This document shows, piece by piece, positions 18,640 through 27,368 of a DNA stretch of 64,000 nt. The stretch covers positions 744,001-808,000 of the forward strand of contig NZ_JALBYQ010000001.1 in the NCBI RefSeq assembly GCF_022678625.1, written 5' to 3'. The stretch's first letter is position 1, and each line of letters begins with the position of its first letter. The DNA comes from Aliiroseovarius subalbicans. Its GTDB lineage: Bacteria > Pseudomonadota > Alphaproteobacteria > Rhodobacterales > Rhodobacteraceae. Below the pieces are notes generated by a model. That model saw only the letters and a program-made list of their open reading frames with translations. It had not been told where the DNA came from and ran no database searches. A program made the position numbers and the translations under genes.

Positions 18640-19428
18640 TCAGTCTTCGAAGCTCATCGACCGGCGATACAAGTGCCAGGTCGCGTGTCCCAGCACCGGC
18701 AACACCACGAACAGGCCCAGAAAAAACGGCGCCATGCCCAAAAGCGTCAGGGCTGAGATAAAAAGCCCCCAGGCCACCATTGGCACCAGGTTCTGCAAGA
18801 CCAGTTGAAAGCTGTGGATCATTGCCGAGATGAAATCCATCTCGCGATCCAGCAACATCGGCAGGCTCATCACAGTCAGTGAAAACAGCACGAACGAGAT
18901 GATCGCACCAACTGCCGTGCCCACCGCCAGCATAGTCAGGCCCTTCTGCGTCAGGATCGTGTCCTGCCAGTTGCTTAGAATGTTCGTCATCGGCTCCAGC
19001 CCCATGAACAGGGCAAAGATCATGTGAGCGAGGAACATCCAGAACAGAAAGATGATGACCATCACCGCCGCCACGCTGGGCGTTTGGCGGTCTTTCTGGC
19101 GCACGACCACACCAAGAACGGCGGCCCAATCCAGTGGCGCACCCTCCTCCAGCCGGCGGCTGACCTCATACAGGCCGACGCCGAAAAAGGGAGCCAACAG
19201 CGGGAAACCGGCTGCCAAAGGAATGATCCAGTAACTCTGGTCCAACACGTCGAGCTCCAGAAAAATCAGGATCCCGCCCAGCACATAGAAAAAGGAAAAG
19301 AATAGCCCGAACATTGGCGCGCGCCTAAAATCGCGAAACCCCGCGCCCAAGGCCGCAGACAAATCCGAAAAGCCCACTCTGGCGATCGCTGGCGGCCCGG
19401 ATGCCGCAAGTTCTGTTGCGTCGGTCAT
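18640..19428 (-). CDS. DUF2189 family integral membrane protein
   Basis: 262 aa from the ATG after GGGAGG. About six membrane segments, including MFGLFFSFFYVLGGILIFLEL, YWIIPLAAGFPLLAPFFGVGLYEVSRRLE, VMVIIFLFWMFLAHMIF and LLGMAPFFLGLFVVLPVLGHATWHLYRRSM. The segment VGLYEVSRRLEEG and the closing GHATWHLY are typical of DUF2189 proteins. No catalytic residues or substrate can be named; it is an inner-membrane protein of unknown role. It converges on the bactofilin gene and is the only gene of its transcription unit. Confidence 0.87.
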   Translation of the reverse strand: MTDATELAASGPPAIARVGFSDLSAALGAGFRDFRRAPMFGLFFSFFYVLGGILIFLELDVLDQSYWIIPLAAGFPLLAPFFGVGLYEVSRRLEEGAPLDWAAVLGVVVRQKDRQTPSVAAVMVIIFLFWMFLAHMIFALFMGLEPMTNILSNWQDTILTQKGLTMLAVGTAVGAIISFVLFSLTVMSLPMLLDREMDFISAMIHSFQLVLQNLVPMVAWGLFISALTLLGMAPFFLGLFVVLPVLGHATWHLYRRSMSFED

Positions 19429-19552
19429 GTAACCTCCCTGCACGTTTGTTTTTTCACGCGTTAAGAGAGTGTTGCGGCTGAGTGTCGCGGCGTCAAGGCG
19501 CGCGCGCAAGATTATTGCCCGCAAGCCGCTGCGGCTGGACGCCCATCAGGAT

Positions 19553-19586
19553 CATGCATGCGCGGCACGCGCATTCCGCTGGATCA
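19553..19586. repeat. REP-like palindromic repeat, copy 3
   Basis: Identical over 34 bases to 10827-10860, including the hairpin ATGCGCG-GCA-CGCGCAT and the tail TCCGCTGGATCA. It lies 14 bases beyond the 3' end of prfB (minus strand). The shared flank GCCCATCA extends the similarity to about 45 bases. Confidence 0.85.
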
Positions 19587-19600
19587 GGTGACGGCTCGGA

Positions 19601-20725
19601 TCAGTCTTCGCCCTGGGCATCCGCGCGGCTTTTGCCCGCCACGTTCATCGCCAGCGTCGCCGCCATGAAGCCATCCAAATCGCCATCCAGAACCCCCGAC
19701 GTATCGGCGGTCTCATGGTTCGTGCGCAGGTCTTTCACCATCTGGTAGGGCTGCAGAACATAAGACCGGATCTGCGTGCCCCAGGCCGCGTCGCCCTTGG
19801 CCTCGTGCATCGCGTTGACCTCGGCGTTCCGCCGGTCCAGCTCCATCTGGTACAGACGCGATTTCAGCGCCTTCATGGCGATGTCGCGGTTCTGGTGCTG
19901 GGATTTCTCTGAACTTGTGACCACGATCCCCGTCGGGTGGTGGGTGATGCGCACGGCCGAATCTGTCGTGTTCACGTGCTGCCCACCCGCGCCCGACGAC
20001 CGGTAGGTGTCGATGCGAATATCGGCAGGGTTCACTTCGATCTCGATGTTGTCGTCGATCACCGGATAGGCACCGACTGCGGCAAAGGACGTCTCACGCG
20101 TGCCCTTGCCGAAGGGCGAAATGCGCACCAGGCGATGCGTGCCGCTTTCCGACTTCAGCCAGCCATAGGCGTTGTGACCTTTGACCTGATAGGTAACGGA
20201 TTTGATCCCGGCCTCGGTGCCGGCGGTCTCTTCCTGCAGCTCGACGGAAAATCCGCGCTTTTCGGCCCAACGCACATACATGCGCGCCAGCATCGAGGCC
20301 CAGTCGCAGGCTTCCGTGCCGCCCGCGCCGGACTTGATTTCCAGAAAGGCGTCGTTGGCGTCGGTTTCGCCGCTCAACAGCGCCTCAAGCTCGGCGGCGG
20401 CGGCTTTCTTGACCAGAACGGCCAGCGTCGCCTCGGCGTCGGAAACGACCTCGTCGTCCTCTTCCATCTCGCCCAATTCGATCAGCTCGACAGAATCCGA
20501 CAGGTCCTGCGCCATCGCCTTGTAGGCGGTCACGCTGTCCAGCAGCGTCTGGCGTTCGCGCATCAGTTTCTGCGCGCGGGCCGGATCGTTCCACAGATCC
20601 GGATCCTCGGTCATGGCGTTGAATTCTTCCATCCGGTGTTCGGCCGTGTCCCAACCGATCCGCTGGCGCAGAAGCGCCAGGGATTTCTCGATTGCCTCGA
20701 CGTTGTTCTGAGCCTCTGCCCGCAT
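19601..20725 (-). CDS. prfB: Peptide chain release factor 2
   Basis: 374 aa. It recognises UGA and UAA stop codons and triggers hydrolysis of peptidyl-tRNA. The stop-codon-reading tripeptide SPF is visible in RISPFGKGTRE, and the catalytic loop is SSGAGGQHVNTTDSA (GGQ). The frame is continuous from ATGCGGGCAGAG, so there is no programmed +1 frameshift as in E. coli. Length is normal. Single gene; the agl operon ends 89 bases upstream and a REP-like repeat follows. Confidence 0.97.
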   Translation of the reverse strand: MRAEAQNNVEAIEKSLALLRQRIGWDTAEHRMEEFNAMTEDPDLWNDPARAQKLMRERQTLLDSVTAYKAMAQDLSDSVELIELGEMEEDDEVVSDAEATLAVLVKKAAAAELEALLSGETDANDAFLEIKSGAGGTEACDWASMLARMYVRWAEKRGFSVELQEETAGTEAGIKSVTYQVKGHNAYGWLKSESGTHRLVRISPFGKGTRETSFAAVGAYPVIDDNIEIEVNPADIRIDTYRSSGAGGQHVNTTDSAVRITHHPTGIVVTSSEKSQHQNRDIAMKALKSRLYQMELDRRNAEVNAMHEAKGDAAWGTQIRSYVLQPYQMVKDLRTNHETADTSGVLDGDLDGFMAATLAMNVAGKSRADAQGED

Positions 20726-20788
20726 GGGTGTATTCCCTGTTCACAATCCTGATGCGTGCAATAGCAAGCGCCAGCGTCAGGAGCAACA

Positions 20789-20803
20789 CCGGCGACGCGC
20801 CGG
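20789..20803 (-). terminator. GC-rich hairpin after the agl operon
   Basis: CCGGCG-ACG-CGCCGG, perfect 6-bp stem, 12 bases past the aglK stop. No T run follows, so it may be a weak terminator or an mRNA 3'-end stabiliser. Confidence 0.35.
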
Positions 20804-20814
20804 GGCGGCAGCCC

Positions 20815-21900
20815 TCAGACCCGCATCGAGCGGCCTTCGTGGAACACCTGCACCTTCGACGGATCCGCCGTCAGACGCACGGTCTGGCCGCGCAAGTCGG
20901 CGTGGATGCCGGGCAGCTTGGCGATCAGCGGCTCACGGCCATGTTCGGCCATGAAGTACAACAGCGTCACCTCGCCCAGGGCCTCGACGATGTTCACCGT
21001 TCCATCCATCAGCGCCTCGCCGTCGGCCAGGACGAAATCTTCGGGCCGCACACCGACATTCACCCGCTTGCCCAGGTCGGCATCCGTGGACGGCATATCG
21101 GCCACTGCGGTGCCTTCGTCATCCAGCTTTATCACCGTCGTCTTACCGGTCTTGACGATCTCACCGGGCAGCAGGTTCATTGACGGGCTGCCGATGAACT
21201 GGGCCACGAATTCATTGTCTGGACGTTCATAAAGGTCCAGCGGGCTGCCGACCTGGGCGATGCCCTTGTTGGCCAGAACCACGATCTTATCGGCCAGAGT
21301 CATCGCTTCGACCTGGTCGTGGGTGACATAGATCATCGTGCTTTCCGGCATCGCCTCTTTCAGCTGCGCGATCTCAAGCCGGGTGGCAACGCGCAAGGCC
21401 GCATCGAGGTTCGAGAGCGGTTCATCGAACAAATACACCTTGGGGTCGCGCACGATAGCGCGGCCGATCGCAACACGCTGACGTTGCCCTCCCGACAGCG
21501 CTTTGGGCAGGCGGTCCAGGTAGTCGTCCAGCAGCAGGATCTTCGCCGCCTTGTGCACCGCCGCGTCGATTTCTTCTTTCGACTTCTTGGCGATCTTCAG
21601 GGCAAAGGCCATGTTGTCATAGACCGTCATGTGCGGATAAAGCGCGTAGGACTGGAACACCATCGCGATGCCGCGCTGGCTGGGGGGCACGTCGTTCATC
21701 ACCACACCGTCGATTTCCAGACTGCCCGCGGTGATCTTTTCCAGCCCCGCGATCATGCGCAGAAGCGTGGACTTGCCACAGCCGGAGGGGCCGACGAAGA
21801 CGATCAGCTCGCCGGTCTTGATGTCCAGGTCGATGCCCTTTAGCACCTCGACACTGCCGCCATAGGTCTTGCCGACATCCGTCAGTTTCAATTCTGCCAT
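20815..21900 (-). CDS. aglK: AglK, ATPase of the alpha-glucoside ABC transporter
   Basis: 361 aa from the ATG behind GGGAGGGAAAG. It powers sugar import as the nucleotide-binding subunit. Walker A is GPSGCGKST, the signature LSGGQRQRVAIGRA, Walker B VYLFDEPLSNLDAALR and the switch His VTHDQVEAMTLADKI. The C-terminal 120 residues form the regulatory OB-like domain of MalK/UgpC-type ATPases (SPSMNLLPGEI, NVGVRPEDF). It is the last gene of the aglE-F-G-A-K operon, 13 bases after aglA. Substrate specificity is taken from the operon context. Confidence 0.92.
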   Translation of the reverse strand: MAELKLTDVGKTYGGSVEVLKGIDLDIKTGELIVFVGPSGCGKSTLLRMIAGLEKITAGSLEIDGVVMNDVPPSQRGIAMVFQSYALYPHMTVYDNMAFALKIAKKSKEEIDAAVHKAAKILLLDDYLDRLPKALSGGQRQRVAIGRAIVRDPKVYLFDEPLSNLDAALRVATRLEIAQLKEAMPESTMIYVTHDQVEAMTLADKIVVLANKGIAQVGSPLDLYERPDNEFVAQFIGSPSMNLLPGEIVKTGKTTVIKLDDEGTAVADMPSTDADLGKRVNVGVRPEDFVLADGEALMDGTVNIVEALGEVTLLYFMAEHGREPLIAKLPGIHADLRGQTVRLTADPSKVQVFHEGRSMRV

Positions 21901-21913
21901 CTCTTTCCCTCCC

Positions 21914-23569
21914 TCAGGCGCGTCGCAGCAGACAGGGCTGCCAATGCGCCAGATGTATCTTGCCGCTCGCGTCGGCATGTGCGCCGTTCAACTCGGCGCC
22001 AATTGCTTGCCAGTCCCCTTTCGGGGCGTCGATCACCGCGTTTCCTTCGCCCATGTTGAAGGCACAGAAAATCACGTCGTCGCCATGTGACCGCAGGAAG
22101 GACAGAACATCGCCCTCGACCCGCATGTCCGTCATTTCACCGCGTGCCAGCGCCGGTTGGGCGTGGCGAAAAGCGATCGCGCGGCGGTAGTGATGCACCA
22201 GCGCCGCCGGGTCTGCCTCGGCGGCCTCAACCGCGCGGCCCAAGTGGTCGCCTGAAACCGGAAGCCAAGGGCGCGCAGCGGTGGAAAAGCCGCCGTTCTG
22301 GTTCGACTTTTCCCACACCATTGGGGTGCGGCAACCATCACGTCCCTTGAATTCGGGCCAGAACTCGATGCCATACGGGTCCTGCAGGTCGGCGAAGGCC
22401 ACTTCGGCCTCGGGCAGGCCCAGCTCTTCGCCCTGATACAGGCAGGCCGAGCCGCGCAGGCACATCATCAGCGTGGTGAACATGCGCGCCGCCGGGTCGG
22501 TCAGATTCCAGCGCGAGACATGGCGTTGCACGTCGTGGTTGGAATAGGCCCAGCAGGCCCAGCCGTCCGCCGCCACCTCGGCCACCCGCGCCATCACCTC
22601 GGCAACGTATCCCGCGACGGGCTGAGCGCCTGACAGCATCTCGAACGCATAACACATCTGCATCAGATCATTGCCGGCGGTGTATTCGCCCATGATCTCA
22701 AGCCCACGTTGGGCCTCGCCCACCTCGCCCACCGCCGCCGCGTTGAAGGGCTGCATCACCGCCCGCAGTTTGCGCAGGAACTCCAGGGTTTCCGGGCGGT
22801 TCTTATCGTATTTGTGGTCCTGGTGGTTATAGGGGTTCACCGCAGGTGCGATAGTTGAATTGCGATCCTCGGGCGCCAGGGCCGGGTTGTCGCGCAGCTG
22901 GGCGTCGTGGGTGTAGAAGTTGATCGTATCCAGCCGGAAGCCATCGACCCCGCGATTGAGCCAGAACCGCGCGACATCCAACAGCGCCTGTTGCACCTCG
23001 GCGTCGTGGAAATTCAGGTCAGGCTGTTCGACAAGGAAATTGTGCATGTAATACTGCTGCCGCCGCGTGTCCCACTGCCAGCCCGAGCCGCCGAAGATCG
23101 ACAGCCAGTTTGTGGGCGGCGTGCCGTCGGGCTTTGCATCGGCCCAGACATACCAATTCGACTTCGCATTCTCCCGGCTGGCGCGGCTTTCGGCAAACCA
23201 CGGGTGCTGGTCCGAGGTGTGTGACAGCACCAGGTCGATCATCACCTTCACGCCAAGCGCATGGGCAGTCTCGATCACCGCATCGAAATCAGCCAGTGAT
23301 CCGAACATCGGATCTACATCGCAATAATCCGACACGTCATAGCCGAAATCTTTCATCGGTGAGGTGAAGAAGGGTGAGATCCAGATCGCATCAACGCCAA
23401 GCGAGGCGACGTAAGGCAACCGGCGCACGATGCCCAAAAGGTCACCGATTCCGTCCCCGTTCGCATCCTGGAAGCTGCGCGGATAGATCTGATAGATCAC
23501 CGCGCCGCGCCACCAGTCGGGGTCTTTGGCCAGATGGGTCATGGACCCTATGCCCGTGCTTGCGTTCAT
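21914..23569 (-). CDS. aglA: Alpha-glucosidase, GH13 family
   Basis: 551 aa. It hydrolyses terminal alpha-glucosidic bonds of imported sugars. No signal peptide, so it is cytoplasmic. GH13 landmarks are WWRGAVIYQIYPRSFQD, MIDLVLSHTSDQHPWF, the nucleophile region GVDGFRLDTINFY, the acid/base AVGEVGEAQ and the third carboxylate YSNHDVQRH. Length fits the oligo-1,6-glucosidase/AglA group. It lies between the permease aglG (9 bases upstream) and aglK (13 bases downstream), the arrangement known from rhizobial agl operons. The context favours sucrose, maltose or trehalose use, but the exact substrate is not shown. Confidence 0.93.
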   Translation of the reverse strand: MNASTGIGSMTHLAKDPDWWRGAVIYQIYPRSFQDANGDGIGDLLGIVRRLPYVASLGVDAIWISPFFTSPMKDFGYDVSDYCDVDPMFGSLADFDAVIETAHALGVKVMIDLVLSHTSDQHPWFAESRASRENAKSNWYVWADAKPDGTPPTNWLSIFGGSGWQWDTRRQQYYMHNFLVEQPDLNFHDAEVQQALLDVARFWLNRGVDGFRLDTINFYTHDAQLRDNPALAPEDRNSTIAPAVNPYNHQDHKYDKNRPETLEFLRKLRAVMQPFNAAAVGEVGEAQRGLEIMGEYTAGNDLMQMCYAFEMLSGAQPVAGYVAEVMARVAEVAADGWACWAYSNHDVQRHVSRWNLTDPAARMFTTLMMCLRGSACLYQGEELGLPEAEVAFADLQDPYGIEFWPEFKGRDGCRTPMVWEKSNQNGGFSTAARPWLPVSGDHLGRAVEAAEADPAALVHHYRRAIAFRHAQPALARGEMTDMRVEGDVLSFLRSHGDDVIFCAFNMGEGNAVIDAPKGDWQAIGAELNGAHADASGKIHLAHWQPCLLRRA

Positions 23570-23578
23570 GTGTCTCTC

Positions 23579-24727
23579 TTACTTGACCGAACCGGCGAGC
23601 AGGCCGCGCACCAGGTATTTCTGCATTGCAAAGAAGACTCCCAGCGGCACCGCGATCGACACGAAGGCTGCCGTGGCCAGGATTTCCCAATTGCCACCAC
23701 GGGTGCCCAGAAGCTCGACAATCTGGTTCGTCATCACCGTGGTTTCCCCGGTGGCGTCGATCAGGAACACCTTGGCGACCAAGAGATCGTTCCAGGTCCA
23801 CAGGAATTGGAAAATCGCGAAACTGGCCAGAGCCGGAAAGCTGAGCGGCAGGATGATCTTGGTGAACACCTGGAAATCCGTGGCGCCGTCGACGCGGGCG
23901 TTTTCGATGATGTCGCGAGGCAAGCCGACCATGTAGTTGCGCAAAAGATAGATCGCGAGCGGTAGCCCGAAGCCGGTATGCGCCATCCACACACCCAGGT
24001 ATCCTTTGCCGATACCGATGCCGTTGTGAAACTTCAAAAGCGGAATCAACGCCAGTTGCAGCGGCACGACCAAAAGACCCACCACCATGGCAATCAAAAG
24101 CGCCCTGCCCCGGAAATCCATCCACGCCAGCGCGTAAGCGGCAAAGGCCGCCACGACGATGGGGATGATCGTGGCCGGGATCGTCACGGTCAGCGTGTTG
24201 AAAAACGCCTTGGCCATCTTGTCGTTACCAGACCCGGAAAACAGAACCCGTCCATAGTTCTCGGTTGTGAACTCGGGCGGAGACACGGCGGTCACGAAAA
24301 CCCGCGTGCCGCGTGATCCCTCGAACGGTTCCGTGTTTTCCATCCGGTAATTTCCCGCCGCGTCCACAGTCACCGTGCCGCCTTTTCGCAGCTCGGCGGT
24401 GTCGCCCGGCACGAAGCTGTCGATCTCTTTCGAAGAGATACCCCAAACCGAAATCTCACCGCCCTTGCCTTCGGCAAACAGGTTGCCCTCGATCACATAA
24501 AGCGCGCCCTCTTGCACCTGGGTGTCGGGGGCCGCGCTGCGCAGGGTGTAGTTCTGTTCGCTGGGGAACATCGACTTCCACCACCCCGAGGCAGAAATTT
24601 GATCCCCGGTGCGGAACGAGGACACGAAAAGGCCCAACGTCGGAAACAGCCACAAAAAGACCAGCGCGACGACCGAAAGGTTCACGGCCCAGGTCAGGGT
24701 GGATTTGGTGCCTGCAATGTTATCCAT
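23579..24727 (-). CDS. aglG: AglG, alpha-glucoside ABC permease with large periplasmic insert
   Basis: 382 aa. Inner-membrane permease with an N-terminal helix (about residues 13-38) and five more after residue 175. The EAA loop is ENARVDGATDFQVFTKIILP. An unusual periplasmic region of about 135 residues lies between helix 1 and helix 2. It is beta-rich and polar (GEISVWGISSKEID, TVTVDAAGNYRMEN). AglG-type permeases of this length carry such an insert, whereas most sugar permeases of the class are about 280 aa. It partners with AglF and sits between aglF (27 bases) and aglA (9 bases). Confidence 0.92.
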   Translation of the reverse strand: MDNIAGTKSTLTWAVNLSVVALVFLWLFPTLGLFVSSFRTGDQISASGWWKSMFPSEQNYTLRSAAPDTQVQEGALYVIEGNLFAEGKGGEISVWGISSKEIDSFVPGDTAELRKGGTVTVDAAGNYRMENTEPFEGSRGTRVFVTAVSPPEFTTENYGRVLFSGSGNDKMAKAFFNTLTVTIPATIIPIVVAAFAAYALAWMDFRGRALLIAMVVGLLVVPLQLALIPLLKFHNGIGIGKGYLGVWMAHTGFGLPLAIYLLRNYMVGLPRDIIENARVDGATDFQVFTKIILPLSFPALASFAIFQFLWTWNDLLVAKVFLIDATGETTVMTNQIVELLGTRGGNWEILATAAFVSIAVPLGVFFAMQKYLVRGLLAGSVK

Positions 24728-24754
24728 GAGGAGCTCCTGTGCGGTCGCGGGTCA

Positions 24755-25762
24755 TCAGCGCATCTCCTTGCGGGCGTTGTGAACATTCCAGACCAAGATC
24801 GGCAGAACCAGCAGCATGATCACCATGGCGGATGCCGAGCCCACACCCCAGTCATTGGCGCGGAACAGCTTGTCGAACATGTAATTTGCCAGAACCTGTG
24901 TTTCCCATTGCCCGTTGGTCATCGCGAACACGATGTCGAACACTTTCAAAACGACCAGCGTGATCGTGGTCCAGACCACGACGATGGTGCCTGAAATCTG
25001 CGGCAGCTTGATCTTGAAGAAGATTTGGAACGGATTGGCGCCATCCACGATGGCCGCTTCGATGGTTTCTTCGGGAATGCCACGCAGGGCGGCGGACAGG
25101 ATCACCATCGCAAAGCCGGTTTGGATCCAGACCAGGACGACCATAAGGAAAAAGTTGTTCCAGAACGGGATGGTCAGCCAGGTCATCGGTTCATCCCCCC
25201 CCAGCGCGACATAGATCGCGTTCAGAACGCCTATCTGCTCCTGCCCCATGGGGCGGGCGTCATAGACGAGCTTCCAAATCACGGCGGCGCCAACGAACGA
25301 AATCGCCATCGGCATGAAGATCAGGGATTTGGCCAGATTACCCCACTTGATCCGGTCGGTAAGCTGGGCGGCCAGAAGGCCAAAAACGGTCGAGGCGGCG
25401 GGCACGATCAACAACCAGAACAGGTTGTTACGCACGGCTTCCCAGAACTTCGGCTCAATGGCCAATTGCTTGTAATTATCAAGGCCTACGAAGGTGTAGC
25501 CGCCACCAGCCACCCGCTCGGTCAGGCTGAGCCGTAAGGTTTCTACGACCGGATAGGCCAGGTAAAGGCCAAGCGCCAGAAGCGCGGGAAACAGAAACAG
25601 CCATGGGCGAACAAGGTTGGCGCGATTGATGTTGCGACCAATATTCGGTCCACGCGCAGGGAACAGGACTTTGTCCAGAAACTGGTTGGAGAAGTAGAAA
25701 TACCCAATACAGCCACTAACGCCGACAATGATTGTGATCAGGCCTTGCAATGCGGGGTGCAT
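24755..25762 (-). CDS. aglF: AglF, alpha-glucoside ABC permease
   Basis: 335 aa from the ATG after GGGAGAGGG; a longer reading to 25822 would run through the intercistronic stem-loop. It has an extra N-terminal membrane segment (LITIIVGVSGCIGYFYFSN), then the MalF-like core beginning LVRPWLFLFPALLALGLYLAYPVVETLRLS. The cytoplasmic coupling loop is EAAIVDGANPFQIFFKIKLPQI. It forms the heterodimeric channel with AglG. It is the second gene of the operon, separated from aglE by an 84-base gap containing a stem-loop. Confidence 0.92.
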   Translation of the reverse strand: MHPALQGLITIIVGVSGCIGYFYFSNQFLDKVLFPARGPNIGRNINRANLVRPWLFLFPALLALGLYLAYPVVETLRLSLTERVAGGGYTFVGLDNYKQLAIEPKFWEAVRNNLFWLLIVPAASTVFGLLAAQLTDRIKWGNLAKSLIFMPMAISFVGAAVIWKLVYDARPMGQEQIGVLNAIYVALGGDEPMTWLTIPFWNNFFLMVVLVWIQTGFAMVILSAALRGIPEETIEAAIVDGANPFQIFFKIKLPQISGTIVVVWTTITLVVLKVFDIVFAMTNGQWETQVLANYMFDKLFRANDWGVGSASAMVIMLLVLPILVWNVHNARKEMR

Positions 25763-25791
25763 ATCCCTCTCCCTGTTCTGTCGTTTTTTGT

Positions 25792-25820
25792 GAGAAGCCC
25801 GGAGCAATTCCGGGCGTCTC
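25792..25820. other. Intercistronic stem-loop between aglE and aglF
   Basis: GAGAaGCCCGGA / TCCGGGCgTCTC with a 5-base loop: two paired blocks (4 and 7 bp) separated by one mismatch. The T8 run lies on the wrong side for terminating aglE, so it is more likely an mRNA 3'-end protector. That would raise the binding-protein level relative to the permeases. Confidence 0.6.
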
Positions 25821-25846
25821 ATTTTTTTTAACCGATCAGACGGCGC

Positions 25847-27115
25847 TTATTTAGCGGCGTCCCAGCTGTCCTGGATCTCACCAGCGACGGCAGCGGCGTC
25901 TTTCCCACCAGCATAGTCCACCATGCCGGTCCAGAACGAACCCTGACCAACTGCGGCGGGCATCAGGTCGGATGCGTCAAACCGGAAGGTCGTGGCGTTC
26001 AGCAAGATCTCGTTCATCTTGCCAAGCGTCGGATCGCTGAACTTCGACGTGTCGACACCCTTGTGCGGCGTCAGGAAGCCCTTCAGCCCCATCCAAGTCT
26101 CATGCGCCTCGGTCGTCTGGAGATAGGCAATCAGGTCATGTGCCGCCTGGTTCTCGTTGGTGATGGCCCACACGGTGCCAGCACCCAGAACGGGCTTGCC
26201 CAAATCCTTGCCTTCATATGCCGGGAAGTAGAAGAAGTCCGCATCTTCACCCACGACGGTGCCTTCGGGGAAGAAGGCCGGGATGAAGCTGGCCATCCGG
26301 TGCATGTAGCATTGCGGCGGCGAGGAGAAGAGGCCCTTGGGGCTGTCGCGGAAGTCGGTCGAGGCCACGGCCCCGGCGCCACCAGCAACATAAGCATCGT
26401 TGCGCGCAAACGCACCGAATTCTTCAATTGCGGCAACAACTTTCGGGTCGTCAAACTTCATCTCGTTGGACACCCAGGCGTCATAATCGGCGGGCGTTTG
26501 GGTGCGCAGCATAAGGTCCTCGACCCAGTCGGTCGCGGGCCAGCCTGTTGCGCCACCGGACCCCAGGCCGATGCACCATGGCGTGCCGCCATCAGCGACG
26601 ATCTGATCGCTCAGCGCTTTCAGTTCTTCCATCGTGTTCGGGATGTCATATCCCGCATCTTCGAAGTTTTCCGGCACGTACCAGACCAGTGATTTCAAAT
26701 CGACCTTGTAGGAGAAGGCGTAGAGGTGATCGGCCCCGTCAGCCCCGGCATAGGTGCCCAGATCAACCCAAGACTGCCCGGCGGCATAGTTTTCACGGAT
26801 CCAGTCGTCCGTGCCCTCAGCCAGCGGTGTTAGCAGGCCACGACTGGCCAGGCCAGCGGCAAGGCCGGGCTGCGGAAACACGGCGATGTTCGGCGCCGAA
26901 CCGGCTTCGACATCAACCATGATCTGTTGCTCAAAGCTGTCAGACCCGACATAGCGCACGTCGTGGCCCGACGCAGCGGCAAAGCCCGCCAGAACCTTTT
27001 CGGCGTTTTCCTGGTCCGGGCCAAGCCACGGGCCAAACACGGTTACCTGCTCAGCCGAAGCCATCCCAGCGGTCAATGCAAGAGCAGCCGCGCCGGTCAA
27101 AAGAACATGTTTCAT
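25847..27115 (-). CDS. aglE: AglE, periplasmic alpha-glucoside-binding protein
   Basis: 422 aa from the ATG after GGGAGGA. The signal peptide is MKHVLLTGAAALALTAGMASA, cleaved before EQVTVFG. It is a family 1 solute-binding protein that captures the sugar and delivers it to AglFG. Visible features are FGPWLGPDQENAEKVLAGF, APNIAVFPQPGL, YAFSYKVDLKSLVWY, and the closing GQGSFWTGMVDY-GG segment. First gene of the operon, with its own operator and promoter immediately upstream. Confidence 0.94.
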   Translation of the reverse strand: MKHVLLTGAAALALTAGMASAEQVTVFGPWLGPDQENAEKVLAGFAAASGHDVRYVGSDSFEQQIMVDVEAGSAPNIAVFPQPGLAAGLASRGLLTPLAEGTDDWIRENYAAGQSWVDLGTYAGADGADHLYAFSYKVDLKSLVWYVPENFEDAGYDIPNTMEELKALSDQIVADGGTPWCIGLGSGGATGWPATDWVEDLMLRTQTPADYDAWVSNEMKFDDPKVVAAIEEFGAFARNDAYVAGGAGAVASTDFRDSPKGLFSSPPQCYMHRMASFIPAFFPEGTVVGEDADFFYFPAYEGKDLGKPVLGAGTVWAITNENQAAHDLIAYLQTTEAHETWMGLKGFLTPHKGVDTSKFSDPTLGKMNEILLNATTFRFDASDLMPAAVGQGSFWTGMVDYAGGKDAAAVAGEIQDSWDAAK

Positions 27116-27188
27116 TGTATCCTCCCAGATGCGCGCCGAAACTGGCGCTTGAAACGATCCCACTTTGCGCAATCCTGTGAAGAAGTGC

Positions 27189-27202
27189 CCAAAGCGCTTT
27201 GG
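27189..27202. promoter_or_regulatory. LacI-family operator for aglE
   Basis: CCAAAGCGCTTTGG, a perfect 14-bp palindrome with the central CG typical of LacI-family sites. It lies 74 bases before the aglE start and just downstream of the putative -10. A near-identical copy precedes aglR. Binding by AglR is inferred. Confidence 0.8.
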
Positions 27203-27212
27203 ATACCAAAAG

Positions 27213-27239
27213 AGTTTACCAGAAAAACTTCCCTGTCAA
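27213..27239 (-). promoter_or_regulatory. Putative aglE promoter
   Basis: On the minus strand TTGACA (27234-27239) is a perfect -35, followed after 15 bases by TAAACT (27213-27218) as a possible -10. AACTCT at 17 bases is an alternative. The operator starts about 11 bases downstream, so a bound repressor would block initiation. Confidence 0.5.
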
Positions 27240-27345
27240 TGATTCAACGCAAACACACTGGTTTGTCGCATCGGGACTGTTTTCAAGAGGTATGCGCAAA
27301 GTTCCTTTTGACGTTGACGATCCGCTTGGCTACGCTCAATAGGAT

Positions 27346-27359
27346 CCAAACCGCTTTGG
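27346..27359. promoter_or_regulatory. LacI-family operator for aglR
   Basis: CCAAACCGCTTTGG, one mismatch from a perfect palindrome and one base different from the aglE operator. It ends 9 bases before the aglR ATG. Autoregulation of aglR-bgl-glk is the likely meaning. Confidence 0.72.
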
Positions 27360-27368
27360 GAACCTCCG

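Noticed and set aside
25821-25829. T8 run beside the aglE-aglF stem-loop as a terminator for the operon
   Set aside because: The T run follows the hairpin only on the plus strand, opposite to agl transcription.
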